From Paracoccaceae bacterium (GTDB lineage: Bacteria; Pseudomonadota; Alphaproteobacteria; Rhodobacterales; Rhodobacteraceae): a stretch of 64,000 nucleotides of DNA. The position numbers were made by a program, and so were the translations under genes. Positions 27,266 to 36,319 of the stretch are shown one piece after another. The notes under the pieces are model-generated. The model had not been told where the DNA came from, searched no databases, and saw nothing but the letters and a program-made list of their open reading frames with translations. Within the stretch, counting starts at the first letter, position 1; each line of letters begins with the position of its first letter. The stretch spans positions 372,001 through 436,000 of the forward strand of contig JAMWZC010000001.1 in the NCBI GenBank assembly GCA_024304985.1, given 5' to 3'.

Positions 27266-28327
27266 ATGCGTCTGGACAACACTCGGTGCACTTCTGGATT
27301 GGTTTTTCTCGGTTCGAGACCTCTTGATCTTCCCTTTCTGGCCACCCGGCTTGAACGTGTGCTGAGCGCGCGCGGTTTCGACGTGGGGACGGCAGAGGTC
27401 ATGTCCGAAGGTCATCTCAAGATGCACCTTGGCGAGTTCGAACTCCATATGACCGAGTTGCAGAATCCCGGACAGAACGGCCAGTCGGACGGGATGCAGG
27501 TGATGGACCTTGCGCTGAGCCATGGTCGCCAACCGCAGACGACATCTGATCTGAGTGTGGCCGATGCAACGTTGACCCTGACGGTCACGATCATCAAGCT
27601 GCCCTCCGACCTGCCCAGCCTGCGCGAGGCCGAGCGGTCAACCGTCACGGCGCATTCCGCCCTTGCCCTTGCGACGCTGGAACTGGCGCAGGTGCTTGAC
27701 CCCGATTTCGTGCAGTGGCTGCAACCCGACATGATGCTGCAAACCTCGTCCTTCCTGTCGGTGCTGGAGAAAGTCACGCCCCGGCGCGTGTCCGCCGCGG
27801 ACCGTGCCACGACAGCGGAAGTGGCACGCCGCAGACGGCCAATCCCGGTCCTGCCCTTTTCGCAAACACAGGCCAACCGCGTGTCCCGGCTTTTCCCGGA
27901 CATCGACGACACCTGCGAACGGCTGGACAGCCAGACACGTCTTGACCCCGTGGCCGCCACGACATCCGCACCGACCGAGGACAGCACCAGCCTGCCCTAT
28001 CTGCGCGCGGTCTTTCGTCGCGAGGACGAAGCAGCCCATGTGGCCGAGGAACCGGCCACCACACTTCGGCCCGAAGAGCCCAGCACAACGTCGCGCCTTG
28101 CAACATGGGCCGTGTCGCTTGCTGTCAGCCTGCTGTCGCTTCCAGTCGGGATCGCCCTGATGGTTTACAACCTCATCCGGGGTGAGGATCTGCGCCTGGC
28201 GCTGACCGCGCTTGCACTGACCGGGCTTTTCACGGGTCTGACCTCTTTGGGGCTGGGCCAACAGGTCATCGCCACGATCAATGGTCTGCCGTTTGTCGGC
28301 GACATCCTGACCCGCCTGCCATTCTAG
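27266..28327 (+). CDS. Hypothetical protein with C-terminal membrane helices
   Basis: I do not recognise a named family in these 353 residues. The first 150 residues are a soluble domain (LPFLATRLERVLSARGFDVG, HLKMHLGEFELHMTELQ) ending in a helix that contains LAQVLDPDFVQWLQPD. A low-complexity, charged linker (about 170-270) follows, then two hydrophobic segments (about 277-300 and 310-335). The soluble part at the N-terminus with a C-terminal anchor suggests a cytoplasmic-face membrane protein. A GGAGG lies before ATG 27266. It is a single gene with its own terminator. Confidence 0.7.
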   Translation: MRLDNTRCTSGLVFLGSRPLDLPFLATRLERVLSARGFDVGTAEVMSEGHLKMHLGEFELHMTELQNPGQNGQSDGMQVMDLALSHGRQPQTTSDLSVADATLTLTVTIIKLPSDLPSLREAERSTVTAHSALALATLELAQVLDPDFVQWLQPDMMLQTSSFLSVLEKVTPRRVSAADRATTAEVARRRRPIPVLPFSQTQANRVSRLFPDIDDTCERLDSQTRLDPVAATTSAPTEDSTSLPYLRAVFRREDEAAHVAEEPATTLRPEEPSTTSRLATWAVSLAVSLLSLPVGIALMVYNLIRGEDLRLALTALALTGLFTGLTSLGLGQQVIATINGLPFVGDILTRLPF

Positions 28328-28353
28328 GACAGCGCACACCCAGAAGGCAGGTC

Positions 28354-28386
28354 AAGCGCCCCGGTTGCCCGTCGGGGCGCTTGTTT
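28354..28386 (+). terminator. Rho-independent terminator after the hypothetical membrane protein
   Basis: Arms AAGCGCCCCG/CGGGGCGCTT with a 9-base loop, then GTTT, 26 bp after the stop. Confidence 0.75.
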
Positions 28387-28447
28387 CATTTGCGCCTGAG
28401 GCTGGCGCTGGGTATCATGTCGCCATATTCATACAGGGTTCATTCAC

Positions 28448-29257
28448 ATGACGCGCTTTTCGCTTGGGATTTCCATTGCCTCACTTACCCTTTGCGGCCT
28501 TCTGGCAGGGCCTTTGGAGGCCGCGCAATGCGGCAACACCGCTGCGGGGTTCGAGGCATGGAAACGCGACTTTGCCCCGATCGCGGCCGCGTCAGGCGTC
28601 AAGGAGAGGGGCTTGGCGGCCCTTGCCGGCACCACCTACGCCACCCGCACCATCGCTGCGGACCGCAATCAGAAAAGTTTCGGCTTCACGCTGGAGCGTT
28701 TCATGGAGGTGCGCGGTGCCAGCACGATCGTGGCCCAAGGCAAGAAACGCAAAGCGCGCGATGCGGCCTTCTATGACGCGTTGGAGAGGCAATACGGTGT
28801 ATCCGCAGGCGTGATCATCGCGATCCACGGGATGGAAACCGCCTTCGGCAGTTTCATGGGCGACAGTAATGTCCTGTCCGCCATTGCCACGCTGGCCTAT
28901 GACTGCCGTCGGTCGGCTTTCTTCACCGAACATACGATCGCCGCGCTGCAACTGGTGGATCGTGGCACGATTTCACCACAGGCGGTGGGGGCGAAACATG
29001 GGGAGCTGGGCCATACCCAGTTTCTGCCGGGCAATGTGCTGCGCTATGCGGTTGACGCCAATGGCGACGGGCGCATCGACATGAACAATATCACCGACTC
29101 CTTGGCTTCGACGGCCAATTTCCTGCGCCAGAAAGGGTGGCAGCCCGGATTGGGCTATCAGGAGGGCGAGCCGAATTTTCGTGTGATTCAGGAATGGAAC
29201 GCTGCGGGGGTCTATCAGAAGGCCATCGCCATCATGGCGCGGCAGATCGACGGCTAA
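28448..29257 (+). CDS. Lytic murein transglycosylase, MltB-like (SLT_2)
   Basis: Cleaves peptidoglycan between MurNAc and GlcNAc in the periplasm. The 269 residues start with a signal peptide (about 1-25, ending LEAAQCG), followed by the SLT_2 domain with FEAWKRDFAPIAAASGV, the catalytic Glu in GMETAFGSFMGD, and ELGHTQFLPGN. ATG 28448 begins the signal peptide. There is no peptidoglycan-binding domain at the C-terminus. Its stop is 3 bp from the stop of the convergent gene. Confidence 0.9.
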   Translation: MTRFSLGISIASLTLCGLLAGPLEAAQCGNTAAGFEAWKRDFAPIAAASGVKERGLAALAGTTYATRTIAADRNQKSFGFTLERFMEVRGASTIVAQGKKRKARDAAFYDALERQYGVSAGVIIAIHGMETAFGSFMGDSNVLSAIATLAYDCRRSAFFTEHTIAALQLVDRGTISPQAVGAKHGELGHTQFLPGNVLRYAVDANGDGRIDMNNITDSLASTANFLRQKGWQPGLGYQEGEPNFRVIQEWNAAGVYQKAIAIMARQIDG

Positions 29258-29260
29258 GCT

Positions 29261-30019
29261 TTAGGCGGCCGGCCACAACGCCCGCACGATCGCGCGCTCC
29301 AGCACGCTGGTGTGAATGCCGAACACGACCGCGCCGGTCTTTGGCAAGCGCAGAAGGCTCTGACGTTCCGTGCGAAGGTAATTGGCGTCCTGCGCGCCCC
29401 GCTCTGGCCGTCGGTCAGCCTCGCTCCGGGGCTGATGCAGGGTCGGATCGACATACCAAAGCGCGTTGAACCGCCAGAGCGGGCGCCCCACCTGCACCCC
29501 GTCGAACAGACGCTGCACGCGACGGGCCATGCTGTCGTCATAGCTGTCGACGGGCACATGGATGCCGGTCAGTGGTCGCATGAACTTTTCCGCCAGCGTC
29601 CAGCTTGCCGGGAAGCACAGGACAGCGGCTGTCAGGACATGTTCGTCACCGCGCTTTTCCATCAGGCACAGATCCTGCTGCACCAGATGGCCCAATGTGC
29701 CCATCGGATCGTTCCGGTCCAACATGACGCGCATGCCGTCGGGTCGCTGCACCTGCTGATCCGTCACAGCAAAATCGGCACGTGTCGCCAGCACATTCAG
29801 CACGGCATCCAGCAATTCGAGAGCGGCAGATCGCGCCTTCGCGTCCATGGCCAGAACCTTGTCACGCCGCTGCGCCAACAACTGCGCGCGGGTTTTCATC
29901 TGGGCGGCATAGGCCTCGTCGACGATGATCCAGTCGGCAGGATCCATCGGTGCGGTCCCCGGCAAAGGCCGGGGTGTGGTCGGGTCATAGCTGAGGCGGG
30001 TTTGAAGGATCGCGGTCAT
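29261..30019 (-). CDS. Heme-dependent oxidative N-demethylase family protein (DUF3445)
   Basis: The 252 residues match the DUF3445 family, whose studied members are heme/PAS-like enzymes that demethylate secondary amines oxidatively. Features visible: an N-terminal Pro-rich opening with WIIVDEAYAAQM, QQDLCLMEK, CFPASWTLAEKFMRPL, GIHVPVDSY, and the late RTERQSLLRLPKTGAVVFGIHT. The frame stays open upstream to 30442 but ATG 30019 (MTAILQTRL) is the natural start. Convergent with the lytic transglycosylase gene. Its actual substrate is not indicated by the context. Confidence 0.8.
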   Translation of the reverse strand: MTAILQTRLSYDPTTPRPLPGTAPMDPADWIIVDEAYAAQMKTRAQLLAQRRDKVLAMDAKARSAALELLDAVLNVLATRADFAVTDQQVQRPDGMRVMLDRNDPMGTLGHLVQQDLCLMEKRGDEHVLTAAVLCFPASWTLAEKFMRPLTGIHVPVDSYDDSMARRVQRLFDGVQVGRPLWRFNALWYVDPTLHQPRSEADRRPERGAQDANYLRTERQSLLRLPKTGAVVFGIHTSVLERAIVRALWPAA

Positions 30020-30200
30020 GATCCCGATTTGAGCCGGAAAACGACGCCTCTGCAAGGCACCTCGGACATGGGCGGCCGGAGCGGCCCGTCGTCCCGCCTG
30101 TCCATCGCGTAGCGTCACCTTGGCGTGAAGGCGATGACACATGGGTTGCGCCCATGCGTCCCCGCGCTCACTCTTGAACGAAGCACAAAGGACGCCGCAC

Positions 30201-31415
30201 ATGCCCAGCGAACACATCACTTTCAGCGGCCATGATGGCAGCCAATTGGCCGCGCGGCTGGACCTGCCCGAAGGGCCGCATCTGGCGACTGCGCTGTTTG
30301 CCCATTGCTTCACCTGTTCCAAGGACATCGCCGCCGCCCGCCGGATTTCGCAGCGTCTGGCCACGATGGGGCTGGCGGTTCTGCGCTTCGACTTTACAGG
30401 GTTGGGCCATTCCGGCGGAGAGTTTTCCAATACGGGCTTCACCTCGAACGTTGCCGATATCCGCGCCGCGGCATCCTGGCTAGCGGATCAGGGCATGCCG
30501 CCAAGCCTGCTGGTGGGCCATTCGCTGGGTGGTGCGGCCATGCTCAAGGTCGCGCCCGAGATCAAGGGGATCAAGGCGGTCGCCACGCTGGGTGCCCCCT
30601 TCGATCCGGACCATGTGACCCATAACTTCCATGACTCGTTGGACCGTATCCGGGACGAGGGCGAGGCCGAGGTTGATCTGGGTGGACGCCCGTTCCGCAT
30701 CACGCGGGCCTTTCTCGACGATGTGGAGGGAGCCTCCATCGCCCCCGAACTGGCCCGCTTGCGGGCCGCCCTTCTGGTGATGCACGCGCCTCGTGACGAA
30801 ATCGTGGGCATCGACAATGCGACGCGTATCTTCATGGCAGCCAAACATCCGAAAAGTTTCGTCACGCTGGATGACGCGGATCATCTGATCAGCCGCGCCA
30901 CGGATGCCGATTACGCAGCGGATGTGATCGCAACTTGGGCCAGTCGGTATCTGGACCTGCGCCCCCCCGCCCCGCCGCCCGGTGTGCCGGAAGGTATCGT
31001 CCGGGTCTCCGAAGCCGACCCCAACGGGTTTTTGCAGGATGTGACCGCCGGCCCGTATCATCATGCCCGCGCGGACGAGCCGCGGGCCTATGGCGGCACC
31101 AATCGCGGCATGTCTCCTTATGGATTTATCGCCGCGGGTCTGGGGGCCTGCACCTCGATGACGATCCGCATGTATGCCAGACGCAAGGGCTGGCCTCTGG
31201 ACCATGTGCGCGTGGATGTGTGCCATGACAAGATGCACGCGCAGGACGCCAAGGCCGGCTCGGGGGACAAGATCGACAGCTTTCGCCGCGAGATCCATCT
31301 GCAAGGAAACCTGACCGAGGATCAGCGCAGCCGGTTGATGGACATCGCTGAAAAATGCCCGGTTCATCGCACGCTGGAACGCACCAGCAAGATCGTCACG
31401 ACGCTGGCCGGTTAG
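30201..31415 (+). CDS. Alpha/beta hydrolase fused to an OsmC domain
   Basis: A 404-residue bifunctional protein. Residues about 1-255 form an alpha/beta hydrolase with the nucleophile in GHSLGG, an FDFTGLGHSGG loop and a late DDADHL His. Residues about 270-404 form an OsmC/Ohr-like domain with PYGFIAAGLGACTSMTIRMYA (first Cys) and AEKCPVHRTL (second Cys), the pair that reduces organic hydroperoxides. This fusion is widespread. ATG 30201 lies after AAAGGACG. Its stop overlaps the response regulator gene on the other strand by 4 bp. Confidence 0.9.
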   Translation: MPSEHITFSGHDGSQLAARLDLPEGPHLATALFAHCFTCSKDIAAARRISQRLATMGLAVLRFDFTGLGHSGGEFSNTGFTSNVADIRAAASWLADQGMPPSLLVGHSLGGAAMLKVAPEIKGIKAVATLGAPFDPDHVTHNFHDSLDRIRDEGEAEVDLGGRPFRITRAFLDDVEGASIAPELARLRAALLVMHAPRDEIVGIDNATRIFMAAKHPKSFVTLDDADHLISRATDADYAADVIATWASRYLDLRPPAPPPGVPEGIVRVSEADPNGFLQDVTAGPYHHARADEPRAYGGTNRGMSPYGFIAAGLGACTSMTIRMYARRKGWPLDHVRVDVCHDKMHAQDAKAGSGDKIDSFRREIHLQGNLTEDQRSRLMDIAEKCPVHRTLERTSKIVTTLAG

Positions 31416-31810
31416 CCCTTCACATGTTCCTGATGGCCGATCCAGGCTTGCTCGATCTGGCCGCAGAGCTCCATCGGATCGAAGGGCTTGGTAATCACGG
31501 CAAGCGCGCCCTTGTCCAACATGTTCTGTGAAAAATTCTCTTCCGCCTTGGCAGTCACGAAAATCGCGGGGATATCCGCGAAACCCGGCAGGGATCGAAG
31601 CGCAGTCCAGGTTTCCATGCCATCCATGTCCGGCATCATGAAATCCAGAAGGAAAAGTTGCGGCTCACAACCCACCGCACCGTCCACAGCCTCCTGCCCG
31701 GAGGAGAATTGATCGACATGGAATCCGCCAACCATCTCCAAGGTGATCTTGATGATCATCCGGATGTCTTCGGCATCATCGACATGCAGGATACGCTGCA
31801 GTTTTTCCAT
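31412..31810 (-). CDS. Single-domain response regulator
   Basis: The 132 residues are a CheY-like receiver domain only: acidic pair DD at 11-12, phosphoacceptor Asp56 in LLDFMMPDMDG, Thr/Ser in FVTAKA and Lys in ITKPFDP. No output domain is present, so it acts through protein contact or a phosphorelay. ATG 31810 is chosen because AAAGGTGA sits right before it; a GTG at 31819 would add three residues. It lies 172 bp downstream of the histidine kinase gene and is its likely partner. Confidence 0.9.
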   Translation of the reverse strand: MEKLQRILHVDDAEDIRMIIKITLEMVGGFHVDQFSSGQEAVDGAVGCEPQLFLLDFMMPDMDGMETWTALRSLPGFADIPAIFVTAKAEENFSQNMLDKGALAVITKPFDPMELCGQIEQAWIGHQEHVKG

Positions 31811-31982
31811 CTCTGTCACCTTTGTTCACCGCGAGATCGGATCAGGACCAAACCGATTACGCGAAACCGCACGCTCTGACCATCGCGGACCGACACAGTC
31901 GGTCACATCAATCTTCAAATCAACCCGGCAATCGCCAGAAACGACGTTTCTGTCCCGGTCTCCTACCGCTCGTGTTCGGGCG

Positions 31983-33401
31983 TCACGCTGTTTTCCATCG
32001 ACGTCCTTCCTCGGGCTGGGTTCCGGTGACCACGGGGGTATGCGGGACGATGTCGAACTCGATAAAGAAGGTCGTCCCATGTCCGAGTGTGCTTTCATAG
32101 TCGATCTGACCATCATGGCGTTCGATGATCTTTTTCGAGATATTCATCCCAAGCCCCGTCCCGCCGACACGGCGCTGATCCGAGGAATCGACCTGGCTGA
32201 AACGACCGAACACCCGTTCCTTGGCGTTCTCGGGAATTCCCACGCCCTTGTCCTTGACGTAGATCCGCACCCGGCCATCCACCCGCTTGACCGAAATATC
32301 CACAGTGCCACCCTTGTGCGAGAACTTGGAGGCGTTCGAAATCAGGTTGGCCATCACCTGCGACAGCCGTCCCGCGTCGCCGTTGATGAAGATATCTTCA
32401 TCCGCATGGGTAACTGACAGCGACACATCCATCTGCTCGGCATAGCCCCGGCTCAGGGTAACCGAATCATCCACCAGTTCGCGCACGTTCAGCATGTTGA
32501 AGCGGAAGGCCATCTCGCCGGCTTCGATCTTTTGAAGGTCCAGCAGATCGTTGATCAGATCGGCCAGGCGCTTGCTGTTCTTGGCCGCGATACCAAGAAC
32601 GGGTTGCATCTGATCGGGGACCGGCCCCATGACGCCACTGTTGACCAGATCAAGCGTGCCCTTGATCGACGTGAGCGGCGTGCGCAATTCGTGGCTGACT
32701 GTCGACAGAAACTGCGACTTGATCTCAAGCGCAGCCTTTGTCTTTTCGTGCTCCAGCGTGATTTCCTCGATCTGCGCCAGACCGCGCCGATAGAGTTTGA
32801 GAAAGACGAACGAGCAATCGACGATGAAATACATCACGAAAGCCACCGTGAAGAACTGCAACCAGACGTCCGAGTCGATCGGCGGGTTCAGGCGGATAAT
32901 GTCCCATGTCGCGATGAAGACGAAGGTCGCACCATAGACGCTGAGCCGCAGGAACAGCGCTGGCAGAAGCTGGTGGTTGTTCACTGCCGCGAACAACGAC
33001 GCCGCAAACAGGAAAAACAACGGCGTGAAATGTCCGCCAGAGGTCTGCTGTAAGGTGATCAGAATCACGAACAGACTGATGGCGACGGCGCTGGCCACCG
33101 TATTGACCATCACCCACCACAGGAATTTTCGGGCCTTGGCGGGATCGTGGTCCGTCCACCGATTCACATTGCGTGCGAGGATGAGGTCCAGCACCTCGGT
33201 GAACAGCACGGCCGCATAGGACGAGAAGGATACAACGGGGCTGAAATAGAATGCGGCAAGCAAGGTCGCCGCCAGAAAGATCGCCTGACGTTGCCAGATC
33301 AGATTCTCGCTGACGTTGATGTAGTCCTTCAGCTGCCGTTCGAGCCGGTCGATCGGATACCAATCGTCCTTCTTGGGCAAGAATTGCTCGACTATCGCCA
33401 T
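31983..33401 (-). CDS. Membrane-bound sensor histidine kinase
   Basis: The 472 residues begin with an N-terminal cytoplasmic stretch, then five to six membrane helices between about 40 and 202, which probably form the sensor since there is no large periplasmic loop. A short coiled coil (about 205-228), a HisKA domain with His237 in SHELRTPL, and an HATPase domain with NLISNASKF, DKGVGIP and GTGLGMNI follow. The stimulus is unknown. It is followed by a receiver-only response regulator and preceded by a 453-bp gap and a LuxI-type gene on the same strand. Confidence 0.92.
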   Translation of the reverse strand: MAIVEQFLPKKDDWYPIDRLERQLKDYINVSENLIWQRQAIFLAATLLAAFYFSPVVSFSSYAAVLFTEVLDLILARNVNRWTDHDPAKARKFLWWVMVNTVASAVAISLFVILITLQQTSGGHFTPLFFLFAASLFAAVNNHQLLPALFLRLSVYGATFVFIATWDIIRLNPPIDSDVWLQFFTVAFVMYFIVDCSFVFLKLYRRGLAQIEEITLEHEKTKAALEIKSQFLSTVSHELRTPLTSIKGTLDLVNSGVMGPVPDQMQPVLGIAAKNSKRLADLINDLLDLQKIEAGEMAFRFNMLNVRELVDDSVTLSRGYAEQMDVSLSVTHADEDIFINGDAGRLSQVMANLISNASKFSHKGGTVDISVKRVDGRVRIYVKDKGVGIPENAKERVFGRFSQVDSSDQRRVGGTGLGMNISKKIIERHDGQIDYESTLGHGTTFFIEFDIVPHTPVVTGTQPEEGRRWKTA

Positions 33402-33854
33402 GTCCTCACGGACCTCCGCATTTTCGACCGATCAAGGTTCGGTCCCTCACCTTTTCCCGAGAGTGGCCTCGGGGCGCAGCCAGTGCTCTACCGAAGAACA
33501 CTCACCACGCTGTCACATCGCTACACTTGAACCATACTCACCGGACCATTTCCCCGGGATATCTCCCGGTAGTCATCATCGGATTGGGCATCCGCGAAAG
33601 CCTTGAATTGACACCCGCTCAGCCCGCTAAACTCTACCAGAGAGGATGAACATTCCGGATCGAAACCCTCAAACTCTTCCAAACAAGGAATAATTGCGGA
33701 ATATGACCACAAAAAGGCTGCCAAATGGTAATGTTCGCGCATTTCAGGCATGCCTGCACGACATCCCATCGGAATTGAGATGAATTGAAGGCAGCGCTTT
33801 CAATCCAAACAAGGCAGGATTCGAATGATCGCCACAAACGGGCAAATCGCCTGA
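33402..33854. other. Gap between the luxI-type gene and the histidine kinase gene
   Basis: These 453 bp have lower GC than the neighbourhood. I see no recognisable gene. A minus-strand open frame starting at about 33748 (inside 33521-33769) could encode roughly 75 residues (MPEMREHYHLAAFLW...), but it has no family resemblance and no clear ribosome binding site. The kinase promoter must be here or upstream of luxI. Confidence 0.4.
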
Positions 33855-34619
33855 TCAGTTGACGTAGCGCGCCACTGTGAAAAGGGCGGCCTGGCTGACC
33901 GTGTCGTCGATCGAGAACTTCGGTCCGACAGGCACCGCGCTGAGGTCAAGGCGGCGCAACCAGCGCGACCAGACGGCTGGCACGATCCCGATGACATGGG
34001 TTGCGCCATAGCTGCGGGCGGATTCGCTCAACTGCCCCATCAATGCGGCCTGCACGGCCAGACGGCGATGCGCCGGCACATCGGGGGACACGAAGAGGCG
34101 CGAGGCCTCCCAGATCCGTGGATTGACGGGGGCCTCGAAGAACAGGACATCGGTGGGGATGCTTTCCAACATCCCCTTCTGCGCATCGCGCAGCATATAG
34201 GAATAGACGCCACAACGCGCCGTCGTCGGCGTCAGGCGGATCCCGGCGAGGATCTCGCCGAATTCGTGGACCACGATCCAGCGGCTGAGCGGCGTGTCAT
34301 ATTGGTCGAACTCCATCCCCTCGGCCTCGGGCAGGCTCCAGTGCAGCCGGTCGATGAAGGTCTTCTTGCGCGCCTTCAGGAGGCTGACGAACAGATCGCC
34401 ATATTGATGCAGGTTGGAGAATGACAGTGTGGTCGCCTTCACATGCCCCATCACCGCAGACACGGCTTCAGGGATGCGCGGCTTGACCGCAGGCAGATCG
34501 GGCAGCAGATCACGGAGACGCGAGCGCGAAACCTCTGGTTGTTCTCTGACAACAGGCGGAAGTTCTGGGAATACAGACCGAGCCAGTCCGACTCCTGCTG
34601 CTTCTCTGCTATGTTTCAT
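33855..34619 (-). CDS. LuxI-type acyl-homoserine lactone synthase homologue
   Basis: LuxI enzymes make N-acyl-homoserine lactones from SAM and acyl-ACP. Family residues are present in order: R, F and W in ARKKTFIDRLHW, the E-D-D pattern of GMEFDQYD, R in GIRLTPT, and the E/R pair of WEASRLFV, followed by HVIGIVPAVWSRWLRR. From ATG 34619 the protein has 254 residues, with a Pro-rich 55-residue extension before the usual start. An in-frame ATG at 34451 would give the usual 198 residues, but the ribosome binding site (AGCAGG) favours 34619. No luxR-type gene lies nearby. Assignment is good; the signal made is unknown. Confidence 0.78.
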   Translation of the reverse strand: MKHSREAAGVGLARSVFPELPPVVREQPEVSRSRLRDLLPDLPAVKPRIPEAVSAVMGHVKATTLSFSNLHQYGDLFVSLLKARKKTFIDRLHWSLPEAEGMEFDQYDTPLSRWIVVHEFGEILAGIRLTPTTARCGVYSYMLRDAQKGMLESIPTDVLFFEAPVNPRIWEASRLFVSPDVPAHRRLAVQAALMGQLSESARSYGATHVIGIVPAVWSRWLRRLDLSAVPVGPKFSIDDTVSQAALFTVARYVN

Positions 34620-35086
34620 TGCCTGCTCTCGTCATTTTTTCCACCAATAGATGAGAAATCGCCTCCATCGTCCAGATGAAATTGGATATCGTCTTCTTTT
34701 TTCTGCCCTATTTTCTCCATATTTGAAAAGATGCAACACTTCTTGCCCTCTAGTCATCGGCGTATTTCCGCCCAGAAAGCAATTTATGGTTGTTTACTTC
34801 AGAGATCAACACGCGGTTTTTCAGCGGGAACGTGGATTTTCTGCCTCGCAGGACTGCAATGGCAGGCCGGGCTGTATGCGCCCAATATTGCCACATTTGA
34901 AATAGTCGTGATCAGGAATGTGGCGGATGGGGTTGCAATACCCGTTTTCCACCCGAAAGGCGCTGGGTGCAGGCCGTCGCCTGCCCGTCAATGCCCGTCA
35001 AGGGCGCCTTGTATGACTGCTGCAGGAAGATCGTGGACGGCGGACCCGCAGGGCTGGATCGCCGCAGGACACGCGGGCCAGAAACG
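34620..35086. other. AT-richer intergenic region upstream of the luxI-type gene
   Basis: About 470 bp, of which 34620-34830 is clearly AT-richer than the rest of the window (runs such as CTTCTTTTTTCTG). Short open frames exist on both strands but none resembles a gene. I looked for a lux-box-like dyad and did not find a convincing one. Confidence 0.4.
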
Positions 35087-35115
35087 AAAAAAGCGCAACA
35101 CAGGGTTGCGCTTTT
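35087..35115 (-). terminator. Rho-independent terminator after bioY
   Basis: Arms AAAAGCGCAAC/GTTGCGCTTTT around a 6-base loop; with T tracts on both strands it may act in both directions. Lies 23 bp past the bioY stop. Confidence 0.82.
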
Positions 35116-35137
35116 CTTGGTCGAGTAGAGAGGACTA

Positions 35138-35737
35138 TCAGCCGCGGGCGCGGCCAACCAGTTTCCACAGAGCGGGCAGCAAGGCCGCCGCCAGCGCCAG
35201 TTTCAGCGCATCCCCGATCAGGAAGGGCGTCAGACCCCACTGCAGGATCGGCTTGTCCCAGCCATAGAGCATCCCCAGCCAGATCAGGCCCGGCACGTAG
35301 ATGATCACGTTGCCCGCCAGCATCGCCAGCGCCATCTTGCCCGCCGAACGGTCCCAGCCTGCTTGTGCGAACCAGCCAAGGGCTACTGTCGCCATCACAT
35401 AGCCCAGCAGATAACCGCCCGTGCCGCCCATCATGTAGGACAGGCCATAAGCTTCGGCCGATGAACCGGCGAAGACGTCAAAGCCAAGCGCGCCGATGAT
35501 CATGTAACCCAGGATAGTGACCAGACCCAGCCGCGCGCCATAGGCCGCGCCAATCGTCAGCACCGCGAAGGTGCCCATGGTGATCGGCACCGGCCACATC
35601 GGGACCTTGATCTTGGCGGCGATCGCCAGAACCGCGATACCCAGCACCACCAGCGCGGCCTGTTTCACCAGCAGCTGCGTGCCTTCGCGCGGGGCGACGG
35701 CCTCAACCAGAACCTTGTTAGTCAGAGCAAGCGCCAT
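35138..35737 (-). CDS. bioY: BioY biotin transporter substrate-binding subunit
   Basis: S component of an ECF-type biotin importer in the inner membrane. The 199 residues form about six helices, with the family patterns KVPMWPVPITMGTFAV near 45-60 and GYMIIGALGFDVFAG and TGGYLLGYVMA further on. No bioM or bioN genes are adjacent; solitary BioY is known to work alone or to borrow other ECF modules. No BioR or BirA operator could be recognised in the 91 bp upstream. Followed by a terminator. Confidence 0.93.
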   Translation of the reverse strand: MALALTNKVLVEAVAPREGTQLLVKQAALVVLGIAVLAIAAKIKVPMWPVPITMGTFAVLTIGAAYGARLGLVTILGYMIIGALGFDVFAGSSAEAYGLSYMMGGTGGYLLGYVMATVALGWFAQAGWDRSAGKMALAMLAGNVIIYVPGLIWLGMLYGWDKPILQWGLTPFLIGDALKLALAAALLPALWKLVGRARG

Positions 35738-35828
35738 CCGCCAGCCTCCTTTGCAGAGTTGTCATTGCGGCCCTGTTTCTGCCCCAGCCCCCGCTCCATC
35801 GCAAGGGCCAAGGCACATCTGCGCCGAT

Positions 35829-36242
35829 TTACACCGGCATAGGTGTATAAAGCGACCGCATGACATAGTCCTTGCGGGGCCCGGTCACGCGCCACTCGGC
35901 CTGCCAGACGGGCCAACCGCCAAATTCATAGCGCACCTTATATGTATCCGGGTCGCACCAGTGGTCCGCTTCGGCTGTTTCGCCCGGCTCGAAACGGTGA
36001 AAATAGCGCCCATCGGCGAAGAGCACGGCGATTCCGGTCCCCTCCTGCCGCCAGAGATAGCGGCGTTCAGCCTGAAATCCGCCCTGCCCCGTCAGGTTCA
36101 GCCGCCCCGCCTCATGCAGGGTCAGGCCCGCATCATCCGGAGTGAACCTTGCGGTCCCGGTGAAAACCGCGTCCGGCCCCAGCGCATCCGAGATCTGCCG
36201 TTCCAACAGCCACAGCCCTTCGAAATCCTGCAACGCCAGCAT
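35829..36242 (-). CDS. DUF6314 family protein
   Basis: A 137-residue soluble protein with the family's sequence pattern: FEGLWLLERQISD, FTGTARFTPDDAGL, ADGRYFHRFEPG, HWCDPDTYKVRYEF, WRVTGPRKDYVM. It is probably a small beta-barrel; no function has been established to my knowledge. ATG 36242 is chosen over the extension to 36269. It is divergent from purB with 77 bp between the two starts. Confidence 0.8.
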   Translation of the reverse strand: MLALQDFEGLWLLERQISDALGPDAVFTGTARFTPDDAGLTLHEAGRLNLTGQGGFQAERRYLWRQEGTGIAVLFADGRYFHRFEPGETAEADHWCDPDTYKVRYEFGGWPVWQAEWRVTGPRKDYVMRSLYTPMPV

Positions 36243-36319
36243 CGCTTGCCCTCCAACCCTTGCCGCCACGCCTGCCCCCCGTTAAAGACTGCGCCAACCG
36301 CTGCCAACAAGGATATCCC

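Noticed and set aside
34620-35086. lux box or a small gene upstream of luxI
   Set aside because: No convincing 20-bp dyad and no open frame with a ribosome binding site and family resemblance.
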